Source: Aquimonas sp. (lineage in GTDB: Bacteria; Pseudomonadota; Gammaproteobacteria; Xanthomonadales; Xanthomonadaceae). Taken from it: 64,000 nt of DNA. The stretch's first letter is position 1. Every line of letters begins with the position of its first letter. The position numbers and the translations under genes were made by a program. The stretch is from positions 5,692 through 69,691 of the forward strand of contig JAKOMQ010000006.1 in assembly GCA_022241605.1 (NCBI GenBank), given 5' to 3'. The notes beneath the pieces are model-generated. The model ran no database searches. It saw only the letters and a program-made list of their open reading frames with translations, and had not been told where the DNA came from. Below are positions 1 to 8,474 of the stretch, in pieces.

Positions 1-1
1 C

Positions 2-1492
2 GACGCCGGCATCGGCTCGCTGCGCCAGGCCCTGATCGACGCCAATGCCGCGCCGAACTTGAACGAGATCCGCTTCAACATCAGCGGTGCGTGCCCGCGC
101 ACGATCACCCTGGCCAGCCTGCTGCCCGACATCGTGCATCCGGTGCGCATCGACGGCTATACCCAGTCGGGCGCCAGCCGCAATACCGCGGTGCTGGGCT
201 GGAATGCCAACCTGTGCATCGTGCTCAACGGTGCCAACCAGATCACTGGTGCCTACGGCTTCAACGTCAACACCGGGGCTTCGCCGGACGCCACGGTCAG
301 CATCGAGGGCATTGCCTTCTCCGGTCATTCGTTTGCTGCCGCGCAGTTCATCGCCGGCCGCGATCATCGCTTCGTCGGCAACCAGATCGGCGGCGTGGTG
401 GGATCGACCGCACTGATCGCGTCCGGCACCGGCGTGCGCATCGGCGGCAGCGTCGAGGGCGTGCGCGTGGGCGGGCCCGAGCCCGGCGACCGCAACGTCA
501 TCGCCGGCACGCTCGGCATCGGCGTCAACCTGAGCGGCTCCGGCAGCACCCAGCCCAGCGGCGCCGTGGTCGAGAACAACTACATCGGCACACAGAGCGG
601 CGGCGATGTGCGCGGCGGTCAGCGCGGGGTGTTCATCGCCAGCCCGGATCACCTGATTCGCGGCAATGTGATCGCCAATGCCAGCAGCCACGGGATCGAG
701 CTGTCCGGCAGCCTCGCCCTGCGCAATCGCATCACCGGCAACCGTATCGGCGTGCCGGCGGTGTGCAGCGGCAACTGCGTGAGTCGCGGCAACAGCGGCC
801 ACGGCGTGTTCATCCGCAACAGCGCCCACGACAACCGCATCGAGTCCAACCTGATCGCCCACAGCGGGCTTGACGGCATCGCCGTCACCGGCGCCCGCCG
901 CAACAGCCTGCGCCGCAATACGATGTACGAGCAGTCGGGCATCGGTATCGACCTTGGCGACGACGGACGCAATCTTTTCAACGTCAACAACAGCGCCGCG
1001 GCGCCGGTCGAAGCCGGCAACGACAGCCAGAACGCGCCCAGCCTGGGCAGCGTCGCCGGCACCGCTGCAGTGGGGCTGGCAGAGGGCGCGCTCACCTCCG
1101 CCAACGGCTGGTATCGCATCGACTTCTACGGCATCCCGTCAACCACGGGCTGCAGCCTGGTCATTGCCGGCCAGCTGCCGGTGGGTTTCTTCGGCGAGGG
1201 CCGCGACTGGCTGGGTTCGACCTTCCTGCAGATCAGCAACGGCACTCAAATCACCGATGGCAGCGCAAGCTTCAGCGAAGTCGAACTGCGTCGCGAGGGC
1301 AGCAGCAGCTACTTCGTGGCCGGCAGCACCTGGATCACCGCCACCGCCACCCGCCTTTCAGGCCCGCCTCTGCTAGGCGCCTACAGCCATCGCGGCACCT
1401 CCGAGTTCGGCCGCTGCCGGCAGTACACCGCAGGGGCAGGGCCCGGGCCCAGCGAGCTGTTCTCCAACGGCTTCGAGGCGCCGGGCGGCTAG
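2..1492 (+). CDS. Secreted right-handed beta-helix repeat protein, 5' end outside the window
   Basis: The reading frame is open from base 2, so the true start lies upstream. The first visible residues (GSLRQAL followed by DAN) match the CSLREA-type motif found near the N-terminus of many secreted beta-helix proteins. The body consists of short irregular repeats rich in Asn, Gly and Ile (for example ENNYIGT, RGNVIANAS, GNRIGV, ESNLIAHSG, RRNTMYEQSG), the usual pattern of a pectate-lyase-like parallel beta-helix. A C-terminal region of about 150 residues with two Cys looks like a beta-sandwich. The chain ends in ELFSNGFEAPGG, closely related to the end of the large Gly-rich protein at 4673-8299. 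Family knowledge suggests an extracellular or cell-surface protein; substrate and role are unknown. The fold is fairly sure, the function is not. Confidence 0.8.
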   Translation, partial: DAGIGSLRQALIDANAAPNLNEIRFNISGACPRTITLASLLPDIVHPVRIDGYTQSGASRNTAVLGWNANLCIVLNGANQITGAYGFNVNTGASPDATVSIEGIAFSGHSFAAAQFIAGRDHRFVGNQIGGVVGSTALIASGTGVRIGGSVEGVRVGGPEPGDRNVIAGTLGIGVNLSGSGSTQPSGAVVENNYIGTQSGGDVRGGQRGVFIASPDHLIRGNVIANASSHGIELSGSLALRNRITGNRIGVPAVCSGNCVSRGNSGHGVFIRNSAHDNRIESNLIAHSGLDGIAVTGARRNSLRRNTMYEQSGIGIDLGDDGRNLFNVNNSAAAPVEAGNDSQNAPSLGSVAGTAAVGLAEGALTSANGWYRIDFYGIPSTTGCSLVIAGQLPVGFFGEGRDWLGSTFLQISNGTQITDGSASFSEVELRREGSSSYFVAGSTWITATATRLSGPPLLGAYSHRGTSEFGRCRQYTAGAGPGPSELFSNGFEAPGG

Positions 1493-1612
1493 CCGCTCCG
1501 CTGGCCTGACCGCGCATCGCCATGGCGCAGGCTGGCGAAGGATTGGCCAGCACCAAGCAAGTGCCTGTTTCTTGCGCGAATGCGCAGCGCCACCCGGAAG
1601 CGGCTCACAGGT

Positions 1613-1635
1613 CTGTCCACAGGCGCTGTGGATAG
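1613..1635. repeat. Imperfect inverted repeat resembling two facing DnaA boxes
   Basis: CTGTCCACAG and CTGTGGATAG face each other across GCG, giving 10-base arms with one mismatch. Each arm is close to the DnaA box TTATNCACA. The pair lies in the 175-base gap between two converging genes, so it may equally be a weak hairpin. No other origin features (AT-rich repeats, dnaA, dnaN) are nearby. Confidence 0.3.
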
Positions 1636-1667
1636 AAGCGATGCCTTGCAGTCAGTGAGCGACCTCG

Positions 1668-2267
1668 TCAGCGCAGCGCCGCCTCCACCACGCTGGCGTG
1701 AGCCAGGGTTTCTTCGATCTCGCGGCGGGCGGCGGCGAAATCGACCTCGGGCTGCGCCAGCAGGGCCAGCACGGTGGCGGGGTGCACGATCAGATCCTTC
1801 AGGTGGTAGCACACCGCCACGTTGTCGGTGGCAGGCAGCGCGCCGTCCTCGTGGAAGTCGTGTTCGATCGTGGCCAGGTCCAGCTGCGGCCACAGCTCCA
1901 TGATCGCCAGCGTGGCCTGCAGGTAGTCCGCGCAGTGCGGGTGGCGCTCCACGTAGGCCGGCACCATGTCGGCACCCAAGCGCATCAGGCGATCGGCCGA
2001 CTCCGACAGCGCGGCTGGATCGGCATCGTCCTGCAGCTTGCCGAGCAGGCTGCGCGCGCCCTCGATGAACTCGGCGGCCGGGCCCGGCGGTTGCTGCACG
2101 GGCGCCTGCGCGGCGGTGGCAGCCTGCGGTTCGGGCGCCGCGGTCGCGGCGGGCGGCTCCGTGCCACCGCCGCAGGCTGAAAGCACCAGGACAAGCGGCA
2201 GGGCGATCACGCCCAAGTGGCGCGCGGGGGACGGCGAACGCGGGGGGATGTGCATGACGGTCTTCAT
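1668..2267 (-). CDS. Predicted lipoprotein of unknown function
   Basis: The 199-residue product starts with a basic segment and a hydrophobic stretch ending in LVLSACGGG, a good type II (lipoprotein) signal with Cys32 as the lipidated residue. A Pro/Ala/Gln-rich linker of about 35 residues follows, as is usual for a tether, and then a mainly helical acidic domain with Cys-containing HPHCADYL and VCYHLKDLI segments. I do not recognise the domain. The frame is open further upstream, but the lipoprotein signal fixes the start at or very near 2267; a second Met four codons later is possible. It converges with the beta-helix gene and is transcribed away from the carboxypeptidase gene. Expected location is the inner leaflet of the outer membrane or the periplasmic face. 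Confidence 0.75.
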   Translation of the reverse strand: MKTVMHIPPRSPSPARHLGVIALPLVLVLSACGGGTEPPAATAAPEPQAATAAQAPVQQPPGPAAEFIEGARSLLGKLQDDADPAALSESADRLMRLGADMVPAYVERHPHCADYLQATLAIMELWPQLDLATIEHDFHEDGALPATDNVAVCYHLKDLIVHPATVLALLAQPEVDFAAARREIEETLAHASVVEAALR

Positions 2268-2392
2268 CGGATGGCTGGAACCTCGCAATATATGCGAATG
2301 AATCGCGTTTGCGCACGCCCTGCCTTCCGACAGGCGCGCGTGGCGCAGCCGCCGTGCACCCTCGCTGACTGCCATCCCGCCAGGAGCACACG

Positions 2393-3934
2393 ATGCCGCT
2401 GCGCTTGAACTCCGCCCGCCTGCCCACCTTGGGACTCTGCGCCCTGCTTTGCCTTGGGCTTGCCGCGACAAACCCCGCGAGCGCCAGAGAAGCGGCAACG
2501 AGCGCCGGCAGCAGCACACAGACACCCGAGACGGTGCAGCGCCGCGCCAGCCTGCGCATCGGCGGCGAAACGGTGAACTACACCGCCAGCGCCGGCACCC
2601 TGATGCTGCAGACCGACGAGGGCAAGCCGCGTGCGGAGATGTTCTACATCGCCTACCAGCGTGAGGGCGTGCGCGACCGCAGCACGCGGCCGGTGACCTT
2701 CAGCTTCAACGGCGGGCCCGGCTCATCTTCGGTCTGGCTGCACCTGGGCATCCTCGGCCCGCGGCGGGTGGTGTTCCCCGACGGCGTGCAGCCGCCGCCA
2801 CCGCCGCACGGCCTGGCCGACAACGAGTTCTCCCTGCTCGACGTCAGCGATCTCGTCTTCATCGACCCGGTCGGCACCGGCTTCAGCCGCGCCGCCGGCG
2901 AGGCCAAGCCGCAGGAGTTCCACGGCGTCGCCGAGGACGTACAGGCGGTGGCCGAGTTCATCCGCCGCTGGACCAGCGAGAACCAGCGCTGGAACAGCCC
3001 CAAGTTCCTGGCCGGCGAAAGCTACGGCACCGCCCGCGCGGCGGCGCTGGTCGACCACCTGCAGACCCAGGAGGGCATGTTCTTCAACGGCCTGATGCTG
3101 GTGTCGTCGATCCTCAATTTCGGCACCGCACGCTTCAATCCGGGCAACGACCTGCCCTACGTGCTGTTCCTGCCCAGCTACGCCGCCACCGCCTGGTACC
3201 ACGGGCGGATCGAGCCCCGGCCCGCGCTGCAGCCCTTCCTGCAGGAGGTGCGCGACTTCGCCGAGACCGAGTACGCGCAGGCGCTGATGCTGGGCGCGCG
3301 TCTGCCCGAGGCCCGCGCCCGCGAGATCGCCCAGCGGCTGTCGGCCTACACCGGGCTGTCGCCGGAGTTCCTGCTGCGCGCCAACCTGCGGGTGAACATG
3401 CAGCGCTTCGGCAAGGAGCTGCTGCGCGAGCAGCGCCGCACGGTCGGACGGCTGGACAGCCGCTACCTCGGCATCGACGCCGACGCCGCCGGCGAAGCGC
3501 CCTCGCACGACCCCAACTACACCGCCATCCTCGGGCCCTACACCGCCGCGCTGAACCACTTCCTCGGCGCCGAGCTGGGCTACCGCGACAGCCGCAAGTA
3601 CGAAATCCTCAGCGGCGACGTCAACCGCCGCTGGAACTGGGGTGGCGGCAACGGCGGCAGCTTCGTCAACACCGGCGAGCAGCTGCGCGCGGCGATGAGC
3701 CGCAACCCGCACCTCAAGGTGCACGTGGCCAACGGCTACTACGACCTCGCCACCCCCTTCTTCGCCACCGAATACACCTTCGACCACCTGGGCCTGGAGC
3801 CCGAGCTGCGCGGCAACGTGTCGATGAGCTACTACGAAGCCGGGCACATGATGTATTCGCACGGCCCTTCGCTGGAGGCGCTGGGCCGAGCGCTTCGCGA
3901 GTTCGTCCTCGCGTCGTCGCGCCCCCGGCCCTGA
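2393..3934 (+). CDS. Secreted serine carboxypeptidase, peptidase family S10
   Basis: The 513-residue product carries a signal peptide (about residues 1-32, ending ASA) and the hallmarks of family S10: the oxyanion-hole segment NGGPGSSSVW (106-115), the nucleophile in GESYG (Ser210), the catalytic Asp in NGYYDLATPF (Asp451) and the catalytic His in GHMMY (His485). These enzymes release residues from peptide C-termini and are active at acidic pH. The signal peptide puts it in the periplasm or outside the cell. The stop codon overlaps the start of the next gene as ATGA, so the peptidase and the response regulator are translationally coupled. This pairing of a degradative enzyme with a regulator is uncommon. 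Confidence 0.9.
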   Translation: MPLRLNSARLPTLGLCALLCLGLAATNPASAREAATSAGSSTQTPETVQRRASLRIGGETVNYTASAGTLMLQTDEGKPRAEMFYIAYQREGVRDRSTRPVTFSFNGGPGSSSVWLHLGILGPRRVVFPDGVQPPPPPHGLADNEFSLLDVSDLVFIDPVGTGFSRAAGEAKPQEFHGVAEDVQAVAEFIRRWTSENQRWNSPKFLAGESYGTARAAALVDHLQTQEGMFFNGLMLVSSILNFGTARFNPGNDLPYVLFLPSYAATAWYHGRIEPRPALQPFLQEVRDFAETEYAQALMLGARLPEARAREIAQRLSAYTGLSPEFLLRANLRVNMQRFGKELLREQRRTVGRLDSRYLGIDADAAGEAPSHDPNYTAILGPYTAALNHFLGAELGYRDSRKYEILSGDVNRRWNWGGGNGGSFVNTGEQLRAAMSRNPHLKVHVANGYYDLATPFFATEYTFDHLGLEPELRGNVSMSYYEAGHMMYSHGPSLEALGRALREFVLASSRPRP

Positions 3935-4623
3935 TGGACACCGCGGCCACGCCCTTCCCGGTGCTGGTGGTCGACGACGATCCGGCCCTGCTCGAGCGCC
4001 TGTGCCGGGTGCTCGCTGCAGTGGGCTTTGCACGCGAGGGCCTGCGCCTCGCCTCCAGCATCCGCGAGGCACAGGTGCTGGCGCTGGAGCAGTCGTTCGC
4101 GCTGGCCCTGGTGGACCTCGGCCTGCCGGACGGCAACGGCGCCGGACTGGTGCGCTGGCTGCGCCTGCGCGAGGCCGAGCTGCCGATCCTGGTGGTGACC
4201 TCGTGGAGCACCGAAGCGCAGATCGTGGACGCACTCGGTGCCGGCGCCACCGGCTACCTGCTGAAGGACCGCGAGGACATCGAGCTGGAGCTGTCAATCC
4301 GCAGCACGCTGCGTGGAGGGGCACCGATCGACCCCTTCGTCGCGCGACGTATCCTGGCGCTTTCCGGCCTGGGAGACCCAGGCCCGGACCAGGCCGCGTC
4401 CGCGCCGATCCCCTCGCTGGCGGAAAGCCTCACCGAACGCGAGACCGAGATCCTGGGCGAAGTCGCCCGCGGGCTCGGCAACCGCGAGATCGCCGAGGCG
4501 CTCGGGATCTCGAGGCACACCGTCGAGACTCACATCAAGCGCGTCTACGCCAAGCTGGCCGTGCGCACGCGGACCGCAGCGGTGCACGCTGCGCGGACGC
4601 GCGGCCTGCTGCGCGAGCCCTGA
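3934..4623 (+). CDS. NarL/FixJ-family response regulator
   Basis: The 229-residue protein has an N-terminal receiver domain with the acidic pocket DDD (14-16), the phosphoacceptor Asp61 in ALVDLGLPDGNG and the conserved Lys111 in GYLLKDRED. A LuxR-type helix-turn-helix at about 165-226 (LTERETEIL and GISRHTVETHIKRVYAKL) follows. It should bind DNA as a phosphorylated dimer. It overlaps the carboxypeptidase stop codon by one base. No kinase gene adjoins it; the HisKA_3-type kinase at 8475, on the same strand but beyond the Gly-rich gene, is the likely partner. That pairing is inference from proximity and matching families. The facing Gly-rich gene is an obvious candidate target. Confidence 0.93.
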   Translation: MDTAATPFPVLVVDDDPALLERLCRVLAAVGFAREGLRLASSIREAQVLALEQSFALALVDLGLPDGNGAGLVRWLRLREAELPILVVTSWSTEAQIVDALGAGATGYLLKDREDIELELSIRSTLRGGAPIDPFVARRILALSGLGDPGPDQAASAPIPSLAESLTERETEILGEVARGLGNREIAEALGISRHTVETHIKRVYAKLAVRTRTAAVHAARTRGLLREP

Positions 4624-4672
4624 CGGCCGCGCAAGCCGCCCACGGCGAGGAACGCAAACGGCCCGCCCCGGG

Positions 4673-7600
4673 CTACTCGAAGCCGTTCTTGAACAGCTCG
4701 GGCACCGCCAGGCTGGCGTCTATCACCAGCGTCACCGCATTCGGCTGGCGATCGCCGTACTCCACCCGCGCACCCAGGCCCTCGGCACCGTTCAGCACCA
4801 CGCTGTCGAAGCGGCCGGTCAGCGACGCGGCGGTCAGCACGGTGTAAACCTGCCCATCCTGCGGCGGCGCGGCGAAGTCGATGCGCAGGGTGCCGGCAAG
4901 CTGCGCGGCACCGCTGACCTCCAGACGCGCATTGGCCGGGCTGGCACCGCCGCTGGCTGCGATCTGCAGGGTTCCGGAACTCTGGTTGTAGGCGGCCGCG
5001 CGCAGGGTGAAGAAACCGCCGTTTGGATTGCTGCGCAGGTCGACGGTGGCCTCGCTGTCGATGACGCCCAGCTCGCCGGTACCGGTCAGCGTCCCCCCGG
5101 CCACCCGAAGCGGCATGTTGGGGAAGCGAGCGGTGCTGTTCATCGAGACGACGCCAGCGCGCAGCGTGAACGGCAGCGTGACCGTTTCGTTGCCCGCAAA
5201 CAGACGTGTCGTATTCGGGCCGCGCTTCTCGATGCGTCGGAAGCCCTCGATCTTCCTGGTTCCCGTCACGCTCGTCTGCAGCATGCGGCCATCGAAGATC
5301 TCTTCCGCGCTGCTCGGATCCAGCACGAGGGTGTCGCCCCCGTTCAGATCGCCGCTTTGGCTGACCGCGCGCTGTGCGGGCGCCTCCCGCCCCTCGAGGA
5401 CGAGTTCGTTGCCGCCACCGCGCACCAGGATGCCCGGCGCGGCTTCGGGCACCGCGGCGCCTGACGCACCCCCGACAATCAGGATGGTGTTGGGTGCGGA
5501 TCGCAGGACGGCATTGCCGTCCAGGAGCACGCCGGGGCCACCCAGGCCCGCGACTCCGCAGGGCACGCCGGGGCTGAACATCCGGATGCCGCCCCCGTTG
5601 CCGCCGCGCACGCTGCCGGCGCTGCTGGACGCGGCAGTCCAGCGCAGCGCGGCGTTGCGCAGGACGATGCCGGGGCCGCCGGCACCGCCGTGGGCCGCTA
5701 CGTTGTTCGGCTGCGAGGGGTTCAACGCGCAGGCACCGCCGGCACCGCCCCGCCCCCCCTGCACGGTGACCCTGCCGAGCAGCGAGACGCTGGCGCTGTC
5801 GAGCAGTTCGACCCCGGCGCCGCCGGCACCGCCGGCACCGCCCAACACCGAATCGCCAACGAACCGCCCTGTCAGTTCCTGGCCGGCCAGGCCGTTGTCG
5901 CCGCCCACGCCACCATCGCCACCGCGGAGGGAGGCTTGGCCGACAGGGGACCACTCCGCCGCATCCTCCAGCCGCAGCGCAACCCCGCCGTCGCCGGCGC
6001 GGCCACCGCGATGGTTGAGCCAATCGAAGCTGTCCAGTGCTGCCGAAGACCCCGTGCCGCCGTCGCCGCCCGTACCGCCGGACAGTGTTGCGGGCGCTTC
6101 AAGCGTCCCCTCGGTGCCGAGCAGGGACCCGCCCGAAACACGGGCGCCCGCGCCACCGTCGCCGCCCGACCGCAGCCCGCCGTTGGTGCCGCTGCGACCC
6201 GCCGGTCCGGGTCCGCCAAGCAGGGTGCCGGTGTGCGTGATCACGGCAGCCGCATCCGCGACCAGGGCATCGCCGCCATCGCCGCTGTCGCTTCCTGTGG
6301 TGGGGATGCGACGGCCGCCGCCGGACAGGCCGCCCCAGGCGCCCCAACCGCCTTCGATGCGGCCGCTGTTGGCAAGGCTGCCGCCCGACACGCGCACGCC
6401 CGCCCCGCCGCGGCCGCCCTGCCCGCCGAGGCCGCCGTCGCATTGGCTATTTCCGCAAAGCGATGTGCCCACGTTGGCGCCGCCGTTGCCGCCTTCGTAA
6501 CCAAAGCCGCCATGGATCTCGCCGCGGTTGTCGAGGCTTGCCCCCGTGGCCAGCACCACTCCGTCGCCGCCGTCGCCACCGTCACCGCCAAGGCCCTCGG
6601 CAGCGCCCAAGTTGAGGGCGGCAAAGTTGCGGCCCACGCCCGCCGCGCCGCCGAGGCCGCCAAACACCAGACCGTCGTTGATGACCTCGTCGGCAGTGGC
6701 CGTCATCACCGCAACACCGCCGCGGCCGCCGCGGCCGCCCTGGCCGCCGGAGCCCGGGGACCCTGAAGTTCCGGATGCACCGGACGAGCTGCCTCCGCCA
6801 CCGAAGCCGCCCGTACCGCCCGCGCCCCCCAAGCCGCCCTGACCGCCATCGCCGCCCATGCCGCCGTCGATGCGCGCGCCGGCCGCGTTGAACAGCACGC
6901 CCGCGCCCTGAAGCACCAGACCGTCGCCGCCGGCGCCACCCGCACCCCCGTCACCGCCGTTGCCGCCTGCTCCGCCGCCACCGCCGTTGCCGCCAGCGCC
7001 GCGCGCCGGGGTGCCAAAGCCGACTGTGCCGAAGCCGCCGTCGCCGCCGCGGCCACCGTCACCGCCACGGCCACCGCTGCCACCGTTGGCCGCCGAGCCG
7101 CCCCCGCCGCCGCCACCGGTGATGCTTGCCTCGTTGCGTATCCGCGCGCCGCGGCCCGCGAGCAGGCCTGCTGCGCCGTTGCCGCTGGCGGGGCCGTCAG
7201 GACCCTCGAAGCCCTGGCCGCCATTGCCGCCTGTGCAACCGTTTCCTCCCGGTTGGCCAGGAACACCTGAGTCTGCGCCATGGCCCCCGCGCCCCCCCTG
7301 TCCTCCAGCGGCGCCGACCCTTGGATTAGACGAGGCCGAAGCGCCGGGCCCGCCCGTGATGGCGCCGGAATTGCCCAGATTCGCTGAATCACCCAACCAG
7401 ACGCCGGGCGCGCTGACTCCCACGGAAGGCGAAAGACTTCGTTCGGTGCCCAGCGAAGCTGGCTCACCCGCTCCGCCTGCGGTGCAGGGCCTGTCGGCGC
7501 CGACCCCGTCCGCGCCGTTCGCCCCGGGGACCGATTCCGGATTGTTGACGGACAGGCCGCCGCGCCCCCCCGTGAGTCGCGCGGTGCTGGCAACCGTCAC

Positions 7601-8299
7601 GAGGGCCGCTTCGGCCACCACCAGCCCGGCCCCTCCGGCCCCGCCCGCAGCGGCCACGTAGTTCGAGGGCAGGGTCTGGGTCGGGAAGCGTGGGGTGGAT
7701 CCGCCACTGCCGCCATTGCCCCCCGTGAGCTGTCCGGCAACGGTTGTCTGGCCGGTGCCCAGAAAGGTGACTGCTCCGCCGCCGCCGCCACCGCCGGGCA
7801 GCGCTCGCTCGGACATGCCCCCGGTTCCGCCGTCGCCGCTCCTGCAACTGGACGGGTTGGTCCAAGCGGTCACGGGCCCACGGAAGCAGTCGGCGCCACC
7901 GCCACCGCCGCCGCCGCCGCCGATTGATGCTACGGAGTTGCCGCCGTTGCCACCACGCCCGAGGTTCACGCCGGCCACGCCAGCCGCCCCGCCTGTTCCG
8001 CCCGCCCCAGTGGAGCCCACCTGCCCGCCTGCTCCACCCGGGGCATTGGCACCACCGCCACCGCCACCCGGCGCGAGGATGCCAAACGTAAAGCATGCGG
8101 GCCCCGTTTGACCGGGCACGTTGGCTGCGCCACCACGAGCAAAACACACCTGGCCTTGGCGTTCGAGAAGGCCACCGCCATTGCCGCCATGGCCCTGCTC
8201 CGTCGATGCAATGGCCTGCGCCGATGCGGGTGCGGCCGCGCCAAGCCCCAGCGCCGCAGCGATGCAAACGCTCATCAGGGAACGGGTTCTGCTGTGCAT
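4673..8299 (-). CDS. Giant glycine-rich secreted surface protein with ELFKNGFE C-terminus
   Basis: The 1208-residue product begins with a signal peptide (MHSRTRSLMSVCIAAALG, cleavage after ASAQA near residue 28). About 900 residues follow made of GG-rich repeats such as GGNGGSGG, GGAGGAGG and GGDGGDGG, interspersed with short segments (ARLTGG, ASLDNRGEIHGG, GSLANSGRIEGG) that resemble turns of a beta-solenoid. The last 250 residues look like an autotransporter passenger end (GTGELGVIDSEATVDLRSN, then ASLTGRFDSVVLNG), yet no beta-barrel translocator follows. Instead the chain ends VPELFKNGFE. The composition recalls PE_PGRS proteins, which is low-complexity similarity only. The frame is open upstream, but the signal peptide fixes the start. 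It lies between a response regulator and a histidine kinase. Confidence 0.85.
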   Translation of the reverse strand: MHSRTRSLMSVCIAAALGLGAAAPASAQAIASTEQGHGGNGGGLLERQGQVCFARGGAANVPGQTGPACFTFGILAPGGGGGGANAPGGAGGQVGSTGAGGTGGAAGVAGVNLGRGGNGGNSVASIGGGGGGGGGADCFRGPVTAWTNPSSCRSGDGGTGGMSERALPGGGGGGGAVTFLGTGQTTVAGQLTGGNGGSGGSTPRFPTQTLPSNYVAAAGGAGGAGLVVAEAALVTVASTARLTGGRGGLSVNNPESVPGANGADGVGADRPCTAGGAGEPASLGTERSLSPSVGVSAPGVWLGDSANLGNSGAITGGPGASASSNPRVGAAGGQGGRGGHGADSGVPGQPGGNGCTGGNGGQGFEGPDGPASGNGAAGLLAGRGARIRNEASITGGGGGGGSAANGGSGGRGGDGGRGGDGGFGTVGFGTPARGAGGNGGGGGAGGNGGDGGAGGAGGDGLVLQGAGVLFNAAGARIDGGMGGDGGQGGLGGAGGTGGFGGGGSSSGASGTSGSPGSGGQGGRGGRGGVAVMTATADEVINDGLVFGGLGGAAGVGRNFAALNLGAAEGLGGDGGDGGDGVVLATGASLDNRGEIHGGFGYEGGNGGANVGTSLCGNSQCDGGLGGQGGRGGAGVRVSGGSLANSGRIEGGWGAWGGLSGGGRRIPTTGSDSGDGGDALVADAAAVITHTGTLLGGPGPAGRSGTNGGLRSGGDGGAGARVSGGSLLGTEGTLEAPATLSGGTGGDGGTGSSAALDSFDWLNHRGGRAGDGGVALRLEDAAEWSPVGQASLRGGDGGVGGDNGLAGQELTGRFVGDSVLGGAGGAGGAGVELLDSASVSLLGRVTVQGGRGGAGGACALNPSQPNNVAAHGGAGGPGIVLRNAALRWTAASSSAGSVRGGNGGGIRMFSPGVPCGVAGLGGPGVLLDGNAVLRSAPNTILIVGGASGAAVPEAAPGILVRGGGNELVLEGREAPAQRAVSQSGDLNGGDTLVLDPSSAEEIFDGRMLQTSVTGTRKIEGFRRIEKRGPNTTRLFAGNETVTLPFTLRAGVVSMNSTARFPNMPLRVAGGTLTGTGELGVIDSEATVDLRSNPNGGFFTLRAAAYNQSSGTLQIAASGGASPANARLEVSGAAQLAGTLRIDFAAPPQDGQVYTVLTAASLTGRFDSVVLNGAEGLGARVEYGDRQPNAVTLVIDASLAVPELFKNGFE

Positions 8300-8474
8300 G
8301 ATCGTGTCCGGATTGCGAGCCCTCGCCCGCGCTGGCGCGAGCTTTGCGCAGGCTGCAGGCCAGCGCATCCCCAGATCTGGGTATGCGGACCGTGAAACCG
8401 CGCACAAGGCCGCGGGCGCTTGACAGCCGAAACCGCGGCTGCGGCAATGCCGGCCCGTCCCGCAGGCCTGCGCC

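Noticed and set aside
2723-4324. A 533-codon minus-strand frame opposite the carboxypeptidase
   Set aside because: No recognisable domains and it covers a gene with an intact catalytic triad.
5007-8111. Long Pro/Ala-rich open frames on the plus strand across the Gly-rich gene
   Set aside because: They are mirror images of the GGN/GGC-rich codons of the minus-strand gene, which has the signal peptide and a sensible end.
4673-8299. PE_PGRS family assignment for the Gly-rich protein
   Set aside because: There is no PE domain; the resemblance is only repeated glycine, and the organism is clearly not a mycobacterium.
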